DNA from: Euonymus europaeus
Lineage: Eukaryota > Streptophyta > Magnoliopsida > Celastrales > Celastraceae
Assembly (NCBI GenBank): GCA_963580455.1
Contig: OY756966.1
Coordinates: forward strand, 14,325,001-14,389,000
Direction: 5' to 3'
DNA length: 64,000 nt
The position numbers and the translations under genes were made by a program. Below are positions 51,901 to 64,000 of the stretch, in pieces (position 1 is the stretch's first letter; every line of letters starts with the position of its first letter). The notes under the pieces were generated by a model, which made no database searches, had not been told where the DNA came from, and worked only from the letters and a program-made list of their open reading frames with translations.

Positions 51901-52900
51901 TGGACTATCAAAGTTGCTCGGGATAGACTTTTAATTGTTCTTCTATGTCAAATTTTATGAGTATAAGCTTCCTACATTATTTCGATGTCAAAAAACCAAC
52001 TTTCTATGACAAATGGACAAAACCGTTAAAAGCTCCTCCATAGAGAGAGTTGAGCAACTTCGGACTATCAAAGTTGCTCGGGATAGACTTTTAATTGTTC
52101 TTCTATGTCAAATTTTATGAGTATAAGCCTCCTACATTATTTCGATGCCAAAACACCAACTTTCTATGAAAAATAGACAAAAATGTTAAAAGCTCCTCCA
52201 TAGAGAGAGTTGGGCAACTTCGGACTATCAAAGTTGCTCGGGATAGACTTTTAATTGTTCTTCTATGTCAAATTTTACGAGTATAAGCTTCCTAGATTAT
52301 TTCGAGTCCAAAACATCAACTTTCTATGACAAATGGACAAAAATGTTAAAGGCTCCTCCATAGAGAGAGTTGAGCTACTTCGGACTATCAAAGTTGCTCG
52401 TGATAGACTTTTTATTGTTTTTCTATGTCAAATTTTACGAGTATAAGCTTCCTACATTATTTCGATGCCAAAACACCAACTTTCTATGACAAATAGACAA
52501 AACCGTTAAAAGCTCCTCCATAGAGAGAGTTGAGCAACTTCGGACAATCAAAGTTGCTCGGAATAGAATTTTAATTGTTCTTCTATGTCAAATTTTACGA
52601 GTATAAGCTTCCTACATTATTTCGATGCCAAAACACCAACTTTCTATGACAAATGGACAAAACCGTTAAAAGCTCCTCCATAGAGAGAGTTGAGCAACTT
52701 CGGACTATCAAAGTTGCTCGGGATAGACTTTTAATTGTTCTTCTATGTCAAATTTTACGAGTATAAGCTTCCTACGTTATTTCGATGCCAAAACACCAAC
52801 TTTCTATGACAAATAGACAAAATCGTTAAAAGCTCCTCCATAGAGAGTTGAGCAACTTCGGACTATCAAAGTTGCTCGGGATAGACTTTTAATTGTTCTT
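48904..52900 (+). repeat. Expanding HOR, version 1 (3,997 bp, 25 monomers)
   Basis: I count 25 monomer starts: 48904, 49064, 49224 and so on to 52743. The unit opens with a gagaaatag monomer ending ggaatagaattttaattgctc, then a tgtcagatttt monomer. A run of L monomers follows (49384, 49704, 49864, 50024), then one monomer that has lost a C (gttgagaactt, near 50,453). A second tgtcagatttt unit, an M unit at 51463, F at 52103 and G at 52263 come next, and it closes with a GA-deleted monomer at 52743-52900. The length equals 25 x 160 minus 3, explained exactly by the GA deletion (2 bp) and the lost C (1 bp). Confidence 0.9.
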
Positions 52901-55900
52901 CTATGTCAAATTTTACGAGTATAAGCTTCCTACATTATTTCGATGCCAAAACACCAACTTTCTATGAGAAATAGACAAAACCGTTAAAAGCTCCTCCATA
53001 GAGAGAGTTGAGCAACTTCGGACTATCAAAGTTGCTCGGAATAGAATTTTAATTGCTCTTCTATGTCAGATTTTACGAGTATAAGCTTCCTACATTATTT
53101 CGATGCCTAAAAACCAACTTTCTATGAGAAACGGACAAAACCGTTAAAAGCTCCTCCATAGAGAGAGTAAAGCAACTTCGGACTATCAAAGTTGCTCGGA
53201 ATAGACTTTTAATTGTTCTTCTATGTCAAATTTTACGAGTATAAGCTTCCTACATTATTTCGATGCCAAAACACCAACTTTCTATGACAAATAGACAAAA
53301 CCGTTAAAAGCTCCTCCATAGAGAGAGTTGAGCAACTTCGGACTATCAAAGTTGTTCGTGATAGACTTTTTATTGTTCTTCTACGTCAAATTTTACGAGT
53401 ATATGCTTCCTACATTATTTCGATGCCAAAACACCAACTTTCTATGACAAATGGACAAAACCGTTAAAAGCTCCTCCATAGAGAGAGTTGAGCAACTTCG
53501 GACTATCAAAGTTGCTCGGGATAGACTTTTTATTGTTCTTCTATGTCAAATTTTACGAGTATAAGCTTCCTACATTATTTCGATGCCAAAACACCAACTT
53601 TCTATGACAAATAGACAAAACCGTTAAAAGCTCCTCCATAGAGAGAGTTGAGCAACTTCGGACTATCAAAGTTGTTCGTGATAGACTTTTTATTGTTCTT
53701 CTACGTCAAATTTTACGAGTATATGCTTCCTACATTATTTCGATGCCAAAACACCAACTTTCTATGACAAATGGACAAAACCGTTAAAAGCTCCTCCATA
53801 GAGAGAGTTGAGCAACTTCGGACTATCAAAGTTGCTCGGGATAGACTTTTTATTGTTCTTCTATGTCAAATTTTACGAGTATAAGCTTCCTACATTATTT
53901 CGATGCCAAAACACCAACTTTCTATGACAAATAGACAAAACCGTTAAAAGCTCCTCCATAGAGAGAGTTGAGCAACTTCGGACTATCAAAGTTGTTCGGG
54001 ATAGACTTTTTATTGTTCTTCTACGTCAAATTTTACGAGTATATGCTTCCTACATTATTTCGACGCCAAAACACCAACTTTCTATGACAAATGGACAAAA
54101 CCGTTAAAAGCTCCTCCATAGAGAGAGTTGAGCAACTTCGGACTATCAAAGTTGTTCGGGATAGACTTTTTATTGTTCTTCTACGTCAAATTTTACGAGT
54201 ATATGCTTCCTACATTATTTCGATGCCAAAACACCAACTTTCTATGACAAATGGACAAAACCGTTAAAAGCTCCTCCATAGAGAGAGTTGAGCAACTTCG
54301 GACTATCAAAGTTGTTCGGGATAGACTTTTTATTGTTCTTCTACGTCAAATTTTACGAGTATATGCTTCCTACATTATTTCGATGCCAAAACACCAACTT
54401 TCTATGACAAATGGACAAAACCGTTAAAAGCTCCTCCATAGAGAGAGTTGAGCAACTTCGGACTATCAAAGTTGTTCGGGATAGACTTTTTATTGTTCTT
54501 CTACGTCAAATTTTACGAGTATATGCTTCCTACATTATTTCGATGCCAAAACACCAACTTTCTATGACAAATGGACAAAACCGTTAAACGCTCCTCCATA
54601 GAGAGAGTTGAGCAACTTCGGACTATCAAAGTTGCTCGGAATAGACTTTTAATTGTTCTCCTATGTCAAATTTTACGAGTATAAGCTTCCTACATTATTT
54701 CGATGCCAAAAAACCAACTTTCTATGACAAACGGACAAAACCGTTAAAAGCTCCTCCATAGAGAGAGTTGAGCAACTTCGGACTATCAAAGTTGCTCGGG
54801 ATAGACTTTTAATTGTTCTTCTATGTCAAATTTTACGAGTATAAGCTTCCTACATTATTTCGATGCCAAAACACCAACTTTCTATGACAAATCGACAAAA
54901 ATGTTAAAAGCTCCTCCATGGAGAGAGTTGAGAACTTCGGACTATCAAAGTTGTTCGGGACAGACTTTTTATTGTTCTTCTACGTCAAATTTTACGAGTA
55001 TATGCTTCCTACATTATTTCGATGCCAAAACACCAACTTTCTATGACAAATGGACAAAACCGTTAAAAGCTCCTCCATAGAGAGAGTTGAGCAACTTCGG
55101 ACTATCAAAGTTGCTCGGAATAGACTTTTAATTGTTCTTCTATGTCAAATTTTACGAGTATAAGCTTCCTACATTATTTCGATGCCAAAAAACCAACTTT
55201 CAATGACAAACGGACAAAACCATTAAATGCTCCTCCATGGAGAGAGTTGAGCAACTTCGGACTATCAAAGTTGCTCGGGATAGACTTTTAATTGTTCTTC
55301 TATGTCAAATTTTACGAGTATAAGCTTCCTACATTATTTCGATGCCAAAACACCAACTTTCTATGAGAAATAGACAAAACCGTTAAAAGCTCCTCCATAG
55401 AGAGAGTTGAGCAACTTCGGACTATCAAAGTTGCTCGGAATAGAATTTTAATTGCTCTTCTATGTCAGATTTTACGAGTATAAGCTTCCTACATTATTTC
55501 GATGCCTAAAAACCAACTTTCTATGACAAATGGACAAAACCGTTAAAAGCTCCTCCATAGAGAGAGTTGAGCAACTTCGGACTATCAAAGTTGCTCGGAA
55601 TAGACTTTTAATTGTTCTTCTATGTCAAATTTTACGAGTATAAGCTTCCTACATTATTTCGATGCCAAAACACCAACTTTCTATGACAAATAGACAAAAC
55701 CGTTAAAAGCTCCTCCATAGAGAGAGTTGAGCAACTTCGGACTATCAAAGTTGTTCGTGATAGACTTTTTATTGTTCTTCTACGTCAAATTTTACGAGTA
55801 TATGCTTCCTATATTATTTCGATGCCAATACACCAACTTTCTAGGACAAATGGACAAAACCGTTAAAAGCTCCTCCATAGAGAGAGTTGAGCAACTTCGG

Positions 55901-57377
55901 ACTATCAAAGTTGCTCGGGATAGACTTTTAATTTTTCTTCTATGTCAAATTTTACGAGTATAAGCTTCATAGATTATTTCGAGTCCAAAACACCAACGTT
56001 CTATGACAAATAGACAAAAACGTTAAAAGCTCCTCCATAGAGAGAGTTGGGCAATTTAGGACTATCGAAGTTGCTCGGAATAGACTTTTAATTGTCCTTC
56101 TATGTCAAATTTTACGAGTATAAGCTTCCTACATTATTTCGATGCCAAAAAACCAACTTTCTATGAGAAAGAGACAAAACCGTTAAAAGCTCCTCCATAG
56201 AGAGAGTTGAGCAACTTCGGACTATCAAAGTTTCTCGGAATAGAATTTTAATTGTTCTTCTATGTCAAATTTTACGAGTATAAGCTTCCTACATTATTTC
56301 GATGCCAAAAAACCAACTTTCTATGAGAAAGAGACAAAACCGTTAAAAGCTCCTCCATAGAGAGAGTTGAGCAACTTTGGACTATCAAAGTTGCTCGGGA
56401 TAGACTTTTAATTGTTCTTCTATGTCAAATTTTATGAGTATAAGCTTCCTACATTATTTCGATGTCAAAAAACCAACTTTCTATGACAAATGGACAAAAC
56501 CGTTAAAAGCTCCTCCATAGAGAGAGTTGAGCAACTTCGGACTATCAAAGTTGCTCGGGATAGACTTTTAATTGTTCTTCTATGTCAAATTTTATGAGTA
56601 TAAGCCTCCTACATTATTTCGATGCCAAAACACCAACTTTCTATGAAAAATAGACAAAAATGTTAAAAGCTCCTCCATAGAGAGAGTTGGGCAACTTCGG
56701 ACTATCAAAGTTGCTCGGGATAGACTTTTAATTGTTCTTCTATGTCAAATTTTACGAGTATAAGCTTCCTAGATTATTTCGAGTCCAAAACATCAACTTT
56801 CTATGACAAATGGACAAAAATGTTAAAGGCTCCTCCATAGAGAGAGTTGAGCTACTTCGGACTATCAAAGTTGCTCGTGATAGACTTTTTATTGTTTTTC
56901 TATGTCAAATTTTACGAGTATAAGCTTCCTACATTATTTCGATGCCAAAACACCAACTTTCTATGACAAATAGACAAAACCGTTAAAAGCTCCTCCATAG
57001 AGAGAGTTGAGCAACTTCGGACAATCAAAGTTGCTCGGAATAGAATTTTAATTGTTCTTCTATGTCAAATTTTACGAGTATAAGCTTCCTACATTATTTC
57101 GATGCCAAAACACCAACTTTCTATGACAAATGGACAAAACCGTTAAAAGCTCCTCCATAGAGAGAGTTGAGCAACTTCGGACTATCAAAGTTGCTCGGGA
57201 TAGACTTTTAATTGTTCTTCTATGTCAAATTTTACGAGTATAAGCTTCCTACGTTATTTCGATGCCAAAACACCAACTTTCTATGACAAATAGACAAAAC
57301 CGTTAAAAGCTCCTCCATAGAGAGTTGAGCAACTTCGGACTATCAAAGTTGCTCGGGATAGACTTTTAATTGTTCTT
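52901..57377 (+). repeat. Expanding HOR, version 2 (4,477 bp, 28 monomers)
   Basis: The start and closing monomers are the same as in version 1, with most private variants retained (caatacacc with ctagg, atcgacaaaaatg, gaaagagac twice). Three monomers have been added in the L-rich stretch: an extra pair with gttgttcgtg near 53,340-53,660 and one extra gttgttcggg L monomer near 54,180-54,500. The length is 28 x 160 minus 3. After the insertions the alignment to version 1 is constant at 4,477 bp and few differences are visible. Confidence 0.9.
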
Positions 57378-60300
57378 CTATGTCAAATTTTACGAGTATA
57401 AGCTTCCTACATTATTTCGATGCCAAAACACCAACTTTCTATGAGAAATAGACAAAACCGTTAAAAGCTCCTCCATAGAGAGAGTTGAGCAACTTCGGAC
57501 TATCAAAGTTGCTCGGAATAGAATTTTAATTGCTCTTCTATGTCAGATTTTACGAGTATAAGCTTCCTACATTATTTCGATGCCTAAAAACCAACTTTCT
57601 ATGAGAAACGGACAAAACCGTTAAAAGCTCCTCCATAGAGAGAGTAAAGCAACTTCGGACTATCAAAGTTGCTCGGAATAGACTTTTAATTGTTCTTCTA
57701 TGTCAAATTTTACGAGTATAAGCTTCCTACATTATTTCGATGCCAAAACACCAACTTTCTATGACAAATAGACAAAACCGTTAAAAGCTCCTCCATAGAG
57801 AGAGTTGAGCAACTTCGGACTATCAAAGTTGTTCGTGATAGACTTTTTATTGTTCTTCTACGTCAAATTTTACGAGTATATGCTTCCTACATTATTTCGA
57901 TGCCAAAACACCAACTTTCTATGACAAATGGACAAAACCGTTAAAAGCTCCTCCATAGAGAGAGTTGAGCAACTTCGGACTATCAAAGTTGCTCGGGATA
58001 GACTTTTTATTGTTCTTCTATGTCAAATTTTACGAGTATAAGCTTCCTACATTATTTCGATGACAAAACACCAACTTTCTATGATAAATAGACAAAACCG
58101 TTAAAAGCTCCTCCATAGAGAGAGTTGAGCAACTTCGGACTATCAAAGTTGTTCGGGATAGACTTTTTATTGTTCTTCTACGTCAAATTTTACGAGTATA
58201 TGCTTCCTACATTATTTCGACGCCAAAACACCAACTTTCTATGACAAATGGACAAAACCGTTAAAAGCTCCTCCATAGAGAGAGTTGAGCAACTTCGGAC
58301 TATCAAAGTTGTTCGGGATAGACTTTTTATTGTTCTTCTACGTCATATTTTACGAGTATATGCTTCCTACATTATTTCGATGCCAAAACACCAACTTTCT
58401 ATGACAAATGGACAAAACCGTTAAAAGCTCCTCCATAGAGAGAGTTGAGCAACTTCGGACTATCAAAGTTGTTCGGGATAGACTTTTTATTGTTCTTCTA
58501 CGTCAAATTTTACGAGTATATGCTTCCTACATTATTTCGATGCCAAAACACCAACTTTCTATGACAAATGGACAAAACCGTTAAACGCTCCTCCATAGAG
58601 AGAGTTGGGCAACTTCGGACTATCAAAGTTGCTCGGAATAGACTTTTAATTGTTCTCCTATGTCAAATTTTACGAGTATAAGCTTCCTACATTATTTCGA
58701 TGCCAAAAAACCAACTTTCTATGACAAACGGACAAAACCATTAAAAGCTCCTCCATAGAGAGAGTTGAGCAACTTCGGACTATCAAAGTTGCTCGGGATA
58801 GACTTTTTATTGTTCTTCTATGTCAAATTTTACGAGTATAAGCTTCCTACATTATTTCGATGCCAAAACACCAACTTTCTATGATAAATAGACAAAACCG
58901 TTAAAAGCTCCTCCATAGAGAGAGTTGAGCAACTTCGGACTATCAAAGTTGTTCGGGATAGACTTTTTATTGTTCTTCTACGTCAAATTTTACGAGTATA
59001 TGCTTCCTACATTATTTCGACGCCAAAACACCAACTTTCTATGACAAATGGACAAAACCGTTAAAAGCTCCTCCATAGAGAGAGTTGAGCAACTTCGGAC
59101 TATCAAAGTTGTTCGTGATAGACTTTTTATTGTTCTTCTACGTCAAATTTTACGAGTATATGCTTCCTACATTATTTCGATGCCAAAACACCAACTTTCT
59201 ATGACAAATGGACAAAACCGTTAAAAGCTCCTCCATAGAGAGAGTTGAGCAACTTCGGACTATCAAAGTTGCTCGGGATAGACTTTTTATTGTTCTTCTA
59301 TGTCAAATTTTACGAGTATAAGCTTCCTACATTATTTCGATGCCAAAACACCAACTTTCTATGACAAATAGACAAAACCGTTAAAAGCTCCTCCATAGAG
59401 AGAGTTGAGCAACTTCGGACTATCAAAGTTGTTCGGGATAGACTTTTTATTGTTCTTCTACGTCAAATTTTACGAGTATATGCTTCCTACATTATTTCGA
59501 CGCCAAAACACCAACTTTCTATGACAAATGGACAAAACCGTTAAAAGCTCCTCCATAGAGAGAGTTGAGCAACTTCGGACTATCAAAGTTGTTCGGGATA
59601 GACTTTTTATTGTTCTTCTACGTCAAATTTTACGAGTATATGCTTCCTACATTATTTCGATGCCAAAACACCAACTTTCTATGACAAATGGACAAAACCG
59701 TTAAAAGCTCCTCCATAGAGAGAGTTGAGCAACTTCGGACTATCAAAGTTGTTCGGGATAGACTTTTTATTGTTCTTCTACATCAAATTTTACGAGTATA
59801 TGCTTCCTACATTATTTCGATGCCAAAACACCAACTTTCTATGACAAATGGACAAAACCGTTAAACGCTCCTCCATAGAGAGAGTTGAGCAACTTCGGAC
59901 TATCAAAGTTGCTCGGAATAGACTTTTAATTGTTCTCCTATGTCAAATTTTACGAGTATAAGCTTCCTACATTATTTCGATGCCAAAAAACCAACTTTCT
60001 ATGACAAACGGACAAAACCATTAAAAGCTCCTCCATAGAGAGAGTTGAGCAACTTCGGACTATCAAAGTTGCTCGGGATAGACTTTTAATTGTTCTTCTA
60101 TGTCAAATTTTACGAGTATAAGCTTCCTACATTATTTCGATGCCAAAACACCAACTTTCTATGACAAATCGACAAAAATGTTAAAAGCTCCTCCATGGAG
60201 AGAGTTGAGAACTTCGGACTATCAAAGTTGTTCGGGACAGACTTTTTATTGTTCTTCTACGTCAAATTTTACGAGTATATGCTTCCTACATTATTTCGAT

Positions 60301-63300
60301 GCCAAAACACCAACTTTCTATGACAAATGGACAAAACCGTTAAAAGCTCCTCCATAGAGAGAGTTGAGCAACTTCGGACTATCAAAGTTGCTCGGAATAG
60401 ACTTTTAATTGTTCTTCTATGTCAAATTTTACGAGTATAAGCTTCCTACATTATTTCGATGCCAAAAAACCAACTTTCAATGACAAACGGACAAAACCAT
60501 TAAATGCTCCTCCATAGAGAGAGTTGAGCAACTTCGGACTATCAAAGTTGCTCGGGATAGACTTTTAATTGTTCTTCTATGTCAAATTTTACGAGTATAA
60601 GCTTCCTACATTATTTCGATGCCAAAACACCAACTTTCTATGACAAATAGACAAAACCGTTAAAAGCTCCTCCATAGAGAGAGTTGAACAACTTCGGACT
60701 ATCAAAGTTGTTCGGGATAGACTTTTTATTGTTCTTCTACGTCAAATTTTACGAGTATATGCTTCCTACATTATTTCGACGCCAAAACACCAACTTTCTA
60801 TGACAAATGGACAAAACCGTTAAAAGCTCCTCCATAGAGAGAGTTGAGCAACTTCGGACTATCAAAGTTGTTCGGGATAGACTTTTTATTGTTCTTCTAC
60901 GTCAAATTTTACGAGTATATGCTTCCTACATTATTTCGATGCCAAAACACCAACTTTCTATGACAAATGGACAAAACCGTTAAAAGCTCCTCCATAGAGA
61001 GAGTTGAGCAACTTCGGACTATCAAAGTTGTTCGGGATAGACTTTTTATTGTTCTTCTACGTCATATTTTACGAGTATATGCTTCCTACATTATTTCGAT
61101 GCCAAAACACCAACTTTCTATGACAAATGGACAAAACCGTTAAACGCTCCTCCATAGAGAGAGTTGAGCAACTTCGGACTATCAAAGTTGCTCGGAATAG
61201 ACTTTTAATTGTTCTCCTATGTCAAATTTTACGAGTATAAGCTTCCTACATTATTTCGATGCCAAAAAACCAACTTTCTATGACAAACGGACAAAACCAT
61301 TAAAAGCTCCTCCATAGAGAGAGTTGAGCAACTTCGGACTATCAAAGTTGCTCGGGATAGACTTTTAATTGTTCTTCTATGTCAAATTTTACGAGTATAA
61401 GCTTCCTACATTATTTCGATGCCAAAACACCAACTTTCTATGACAAATCGACAAAAATGTTAAAAGCTCCTCCACGGAGAGAGTTGAGAACTTCGGACTA
61501 TCAAAGTTGTTCGGGACAGACTTTTTATTGTTCTTCTACGTCAAATTTTACGAGTCTATGCTTCCTACATTATTTCGATGCCAAAACACCAACTTTCTAT
61601 GACAAATGGACAAAACCGTTAAAAGCTCCTCCATAGAGAGAGTTGAGCAACTTCGGACTATCAAAGTTGCTCGGAATAGACTTTTAATTGTTCTTCTATG
61701 TCAAATTTTACGAGTATAAGCTTCCTACATTATTTCGATGCCAAAAAACCAACTTTCAATGACAAACGGACAAAACCATTAAATGCTCCTCCATAGAGAG
61801 AGTTGAGCAACTTCGGACTATCAAAGTTGCTCGGGATAGACTTTTAATTGTTCTTCTATGTCAAATTTTACGAGTATAAGCTTCCTACATTATTTCGATG
61901 CCAAAACACCAACTTTCTATGAGAAATAGACAAAACCGTTAAAAGCTCCTCCATAGAGAGAGTTGAGCAACTTCGGACTATCAAAGTTGCTCGGAATAGA
62001 ATTTTAATTGCTCTTCTATGTCAGATTTTACGAGTATAAGCTTCCTACATTATTTCGATGCCTAAAAACCAACTTTCTATGACAAATGGACAAAACCGTT
62101 AAAAGCTCCTCCATAGAGAGAGTTGAGCAACTTCGGACTATCAAAGTTGCTCGGAATAGACTTTTAATTGTTCTTCTATGTCAAATTTTACGAGTATAAG
62201 CTTCCTACATTATTTCGATGCCAAAACACCAACTTTCTATGACAAATAGACAAAACCGTTAAAAGCTCCTCCATAGAGAGAGTTGAGCAACTTCGGACTA
62301 TCAAAGTTGTTCGTGATAGACTTTTTATTGTTCTTCTACGTCAAATTTTACGAGTATATGCTTCCTATATTATTTCGATGCCAATACACCAACTTTCTAG
62401 GACAAATGGACAAAACCGTTAAAAGCTCCTCCATAGAGAGAGTTGAGCAACTTCGGACTATCAAAGTTGCTCGGGATAGACTTTTAATTTTTCTTCTATG
62501 TCAAATTTTACGAGTATAAGCTTCATAGATTATTTCGAGTCCAAAACACCAACGTTCTATGACAAATAGACAAAAACATTAAAAGCTCCTCCATAGAGAG
62601 AGTTGGGCAATTTAGGACTATCGAAGTTGCTCGGAATAGACTTTTAATTGTCCTTCTATGTCAAATTTTACGAGTATAAGCTTCCTACATTATTTCGATG
62701 CCAAAAAACCAACTTTCTATGAGAAAGAGACAAAACCGTTAAAAGCTCCTCCATAGAGAGAGTTGAGCAACTTCGGACTATCAAAGTTTCTCGGAATAGA
62801 ATTTTAATTGTTCTTCTATGTCAAATTTTACGAGTATAAGCTTCCTACATTATTTCGATGCCAAAAAACCAACTTTCTATGAGAAAGAGACAAAACCGTT
62901 AAAAGCTCCTCCATAGAGAGAGTTGAGCAACTTTGGACTATCAAAGTTGCTCGGGATAGACTTTTAATTGTTCTTCTATGTCAAATTTTGTGAGTATAAG
63001 CTTCCTACATTATTTCGATGTCAAAAAACCAACTTTCTATGACAAATGGACAAAACCGTTAAAAGCTCCTCCATAGAGAGAGTTGAGCAACTTCGGACTA
63101 TCAAAGTTGCTCGGGATAGACTTTTAATTGTTCTTCTATGTCAAATTTTATGAGTATAAGCCTCCTACATTATTTCGATGCCAAAACACCAACTTTCTAT
63201 GAAAAATAGACAAAAATGTTAAAAGCTCCTCCATAGAGAGAGTTGGGCAACTTCGGACTATCAAAGTTGCTCGGGATAGACTTTTAATTGTTCTTCTATG

Positions 63301-63933
63301 TCAAATTTTACGAGTATAAGCTTCCTAGATTATTTCGAGTCCAAAACATCAACTTTCTATGACAAATGGACAAAAATGTTAAAGGCTCCTCCATAGAGAG
63401 AGTTGAGCTACTTCGGACTATCAAAGTTGCTCGTGATAGACTTTTTATTGTTTTTCTATGTCAAATTTTACGAGTATAAGCTTCCTACATTATTTCGATG
63501 CCAAAACACCAACTTTCTATGACAAATAGACAAAACCGTTAAAAGCTCCTCCATAGAGAGAGTTGAGCAACTTCGGACAATCAAAGTTGCTCGGAATAGA
63601 ATTTTAATTGTTCTTCTATGTCAAATTTTACGAGTATAAGCTTCCTACATTATTTCGATGCCAAAACACCAACTTTCTATGACAAATGGACAAAACCGTT
63701 AAAAGCTCCTCCATAGAGAGAGTTGAGCAACTTCGGACTATCAAAGTTGCTCGGGATAGACTTTTAATTGTTCTTCTATGTCAAATTTTACGAGTATAAG
63801 CTTCCTACGTTATTTCGATGCCAAAACACCAACTTTCTATGACAAATAGACAAAACCGTTAAAAGCTCCTCCATAGAGAGTTGAGCAACTTCGGACTATC
63901 AAAGTTGCTCGGGATAGACTTTTAATTGTTCTT
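57378..63933 (+). repeat. Expanding HOR, version 3 (6,556 bp, 41 monomers)
   Basis: The unit begins and ends with the same monomers as versions 1 and 2 but is 13 monomers longer than version 2. Growth is again in the L-rich stretch: the marker ttcgacgcc occurs four times (near 58,201, 59,001, 59,501 and 60,781) against once in each earlier version. The C-deleted monomer occurs twice (near 60,208 and 61,487), and a segment with cgtcatatttt is repeated at 58,341 and 61,060. The length is 41 x 160 minus 4, which the GA deletion and the two C deletions explain exactly. Confidence 0.88.
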
Positions 63934-64000
63934 CTATGTCAAATTTTACGAGTATAAGCTTCCTACATTATTTCGATGCCAAAACACCAACTTTCTATGA
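63934..64000 (+). repeat. Start of expanding HOR, version 4 (partial)
   Basis: Directly after the closing GA-deleted monomer the opening monomer begins again, as at 52,901 and 57,378. Only 67 bases are present before the window ends, so the HOR and the array continue to the right. Confidence 0.7.

Larger units (their letters stand above)
1..64000 (+). repeat. Tandem satellite array, ~160-bp monomer, about 400 copies
   Basis: Every line of the window can be read as the same unit of about 160 bp. Monomer starts ('ctatgtcaaa' or a close variant) recur at 641, 801, 961, 1121 and so on to the end, with register shifts of only 1-2 bp caused by small indels (for example -1 near 573, -1 near 5,021, -2 near 12,105). 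Conserved landmarks in order are aagctt at offset 23-28, a T-rich block with tttcgatgcc at 38-47, caaaacacc at 47-55, gacaaatgg at 66-74, aaccgttaaaagctcc, catagagagagttgag, then a dyad at 110-137 and cttttaattgttctt. All monomers face the same way and no foreign sequence interrupts them. The unit length, AT bias and HOR organisation fit a centromeric or pericentromeric satellite; this role is inferred. I do not recognise the exact family. Confidence 0.97.

Noticed and set aside
1..64000. CRISPR array
   Set aside because: Direct repeats are contiguous 160-bp units with no unique spacers, and repeat length and variation are far outside CRISPR norms. No cas genes are present.
1..64000. Telomere repeat tracts or a subtelomeric junction
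   Set aside because: No run of TTTAGGG, TTAGGG or related telomeric units was seen on either strand.
1..64000. Inserted LTR retrotransposon, SINE or other mobile element
   Set aside because: I followed the monomer register from end to end; interruptions are limited to indels of about 1-5 bp. No polymerase or integrase coding region, long terminal repeat or target-site duplication is visible.

Overview
The whole 64 kb window is one uninterrupted, head-to-tail satellite DNA array. The unit is about 160 bp (consensus roughly 37% GC, counted from one representative monomer), so there are about 400 copies, all in the same orientation. I find no gene, RNA gene, transposon, CRISPR array or unique sequence anywhere in it. 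Throughout, offset 1 of the monomer is the c of 'ctatgtcaaa'; with this register monomers start at, for example, 641, 801, 961 and 1121.

This is typical of the centromeric or pericentromeric heterochromatin of a complex eukaryote. The near-nucleosomal unit length, the AT-richness, the almost universal HindIII site (aagctt) and a short internal stretch that resembles, from memory, part of the Arabidopsis 178-bp centromere satellite make a flowering plant the best guess. The species cannot be named from this window.

Monomers fall into recognisable variant classes, and these classes recur in fixed order as higher-order repeats (HORs) at several nested scales: dimers (320 bp), trimers (480 bp), tetramers (640 bp), 5-mers (800 bp), 7-mers (about 1.12 kb), 17-mers (2.72 kb) and units of 3.4 to 6.6 kb. 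Unit lengths are whole numbers of monomers minus small indels, several of which can be located. This indicates growth by repeated unequal exchange or amplification in monomer register.

Layout: (1) about 1-5,120, short 3-mer and 4-mer HORs; (2) 5,120-12,000, a multi-class module plus a very recent tandem duplication of 17 monomers (2,720-bp shift); (3) 12,000-35,814, units punctuated by a diagnostic 158-bp 'K' monomer; (4) about 35,815-48,903, a different class mix with interleaved 2-3.5 kb duplications and no K monomers; (5) 48,904-64,000, three successive versions of one HOR of 3,997, 4,477 and 6,556 bp and the start of a fourth, growing mainly by gain of one monomer class ('L').

Each monomer carries a conserved dyad (9-10 bp arms, 8-10 nt spacer) and a 10-bp motif close to a Pol III B box. 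The short open reading frames are frame accidents of the satellite and are not annotated as genes. No undescribed protein or RNA system is visible. What deserves attention is the array architecture, the dyad, and the HOR that changes size between neighbouring copies.
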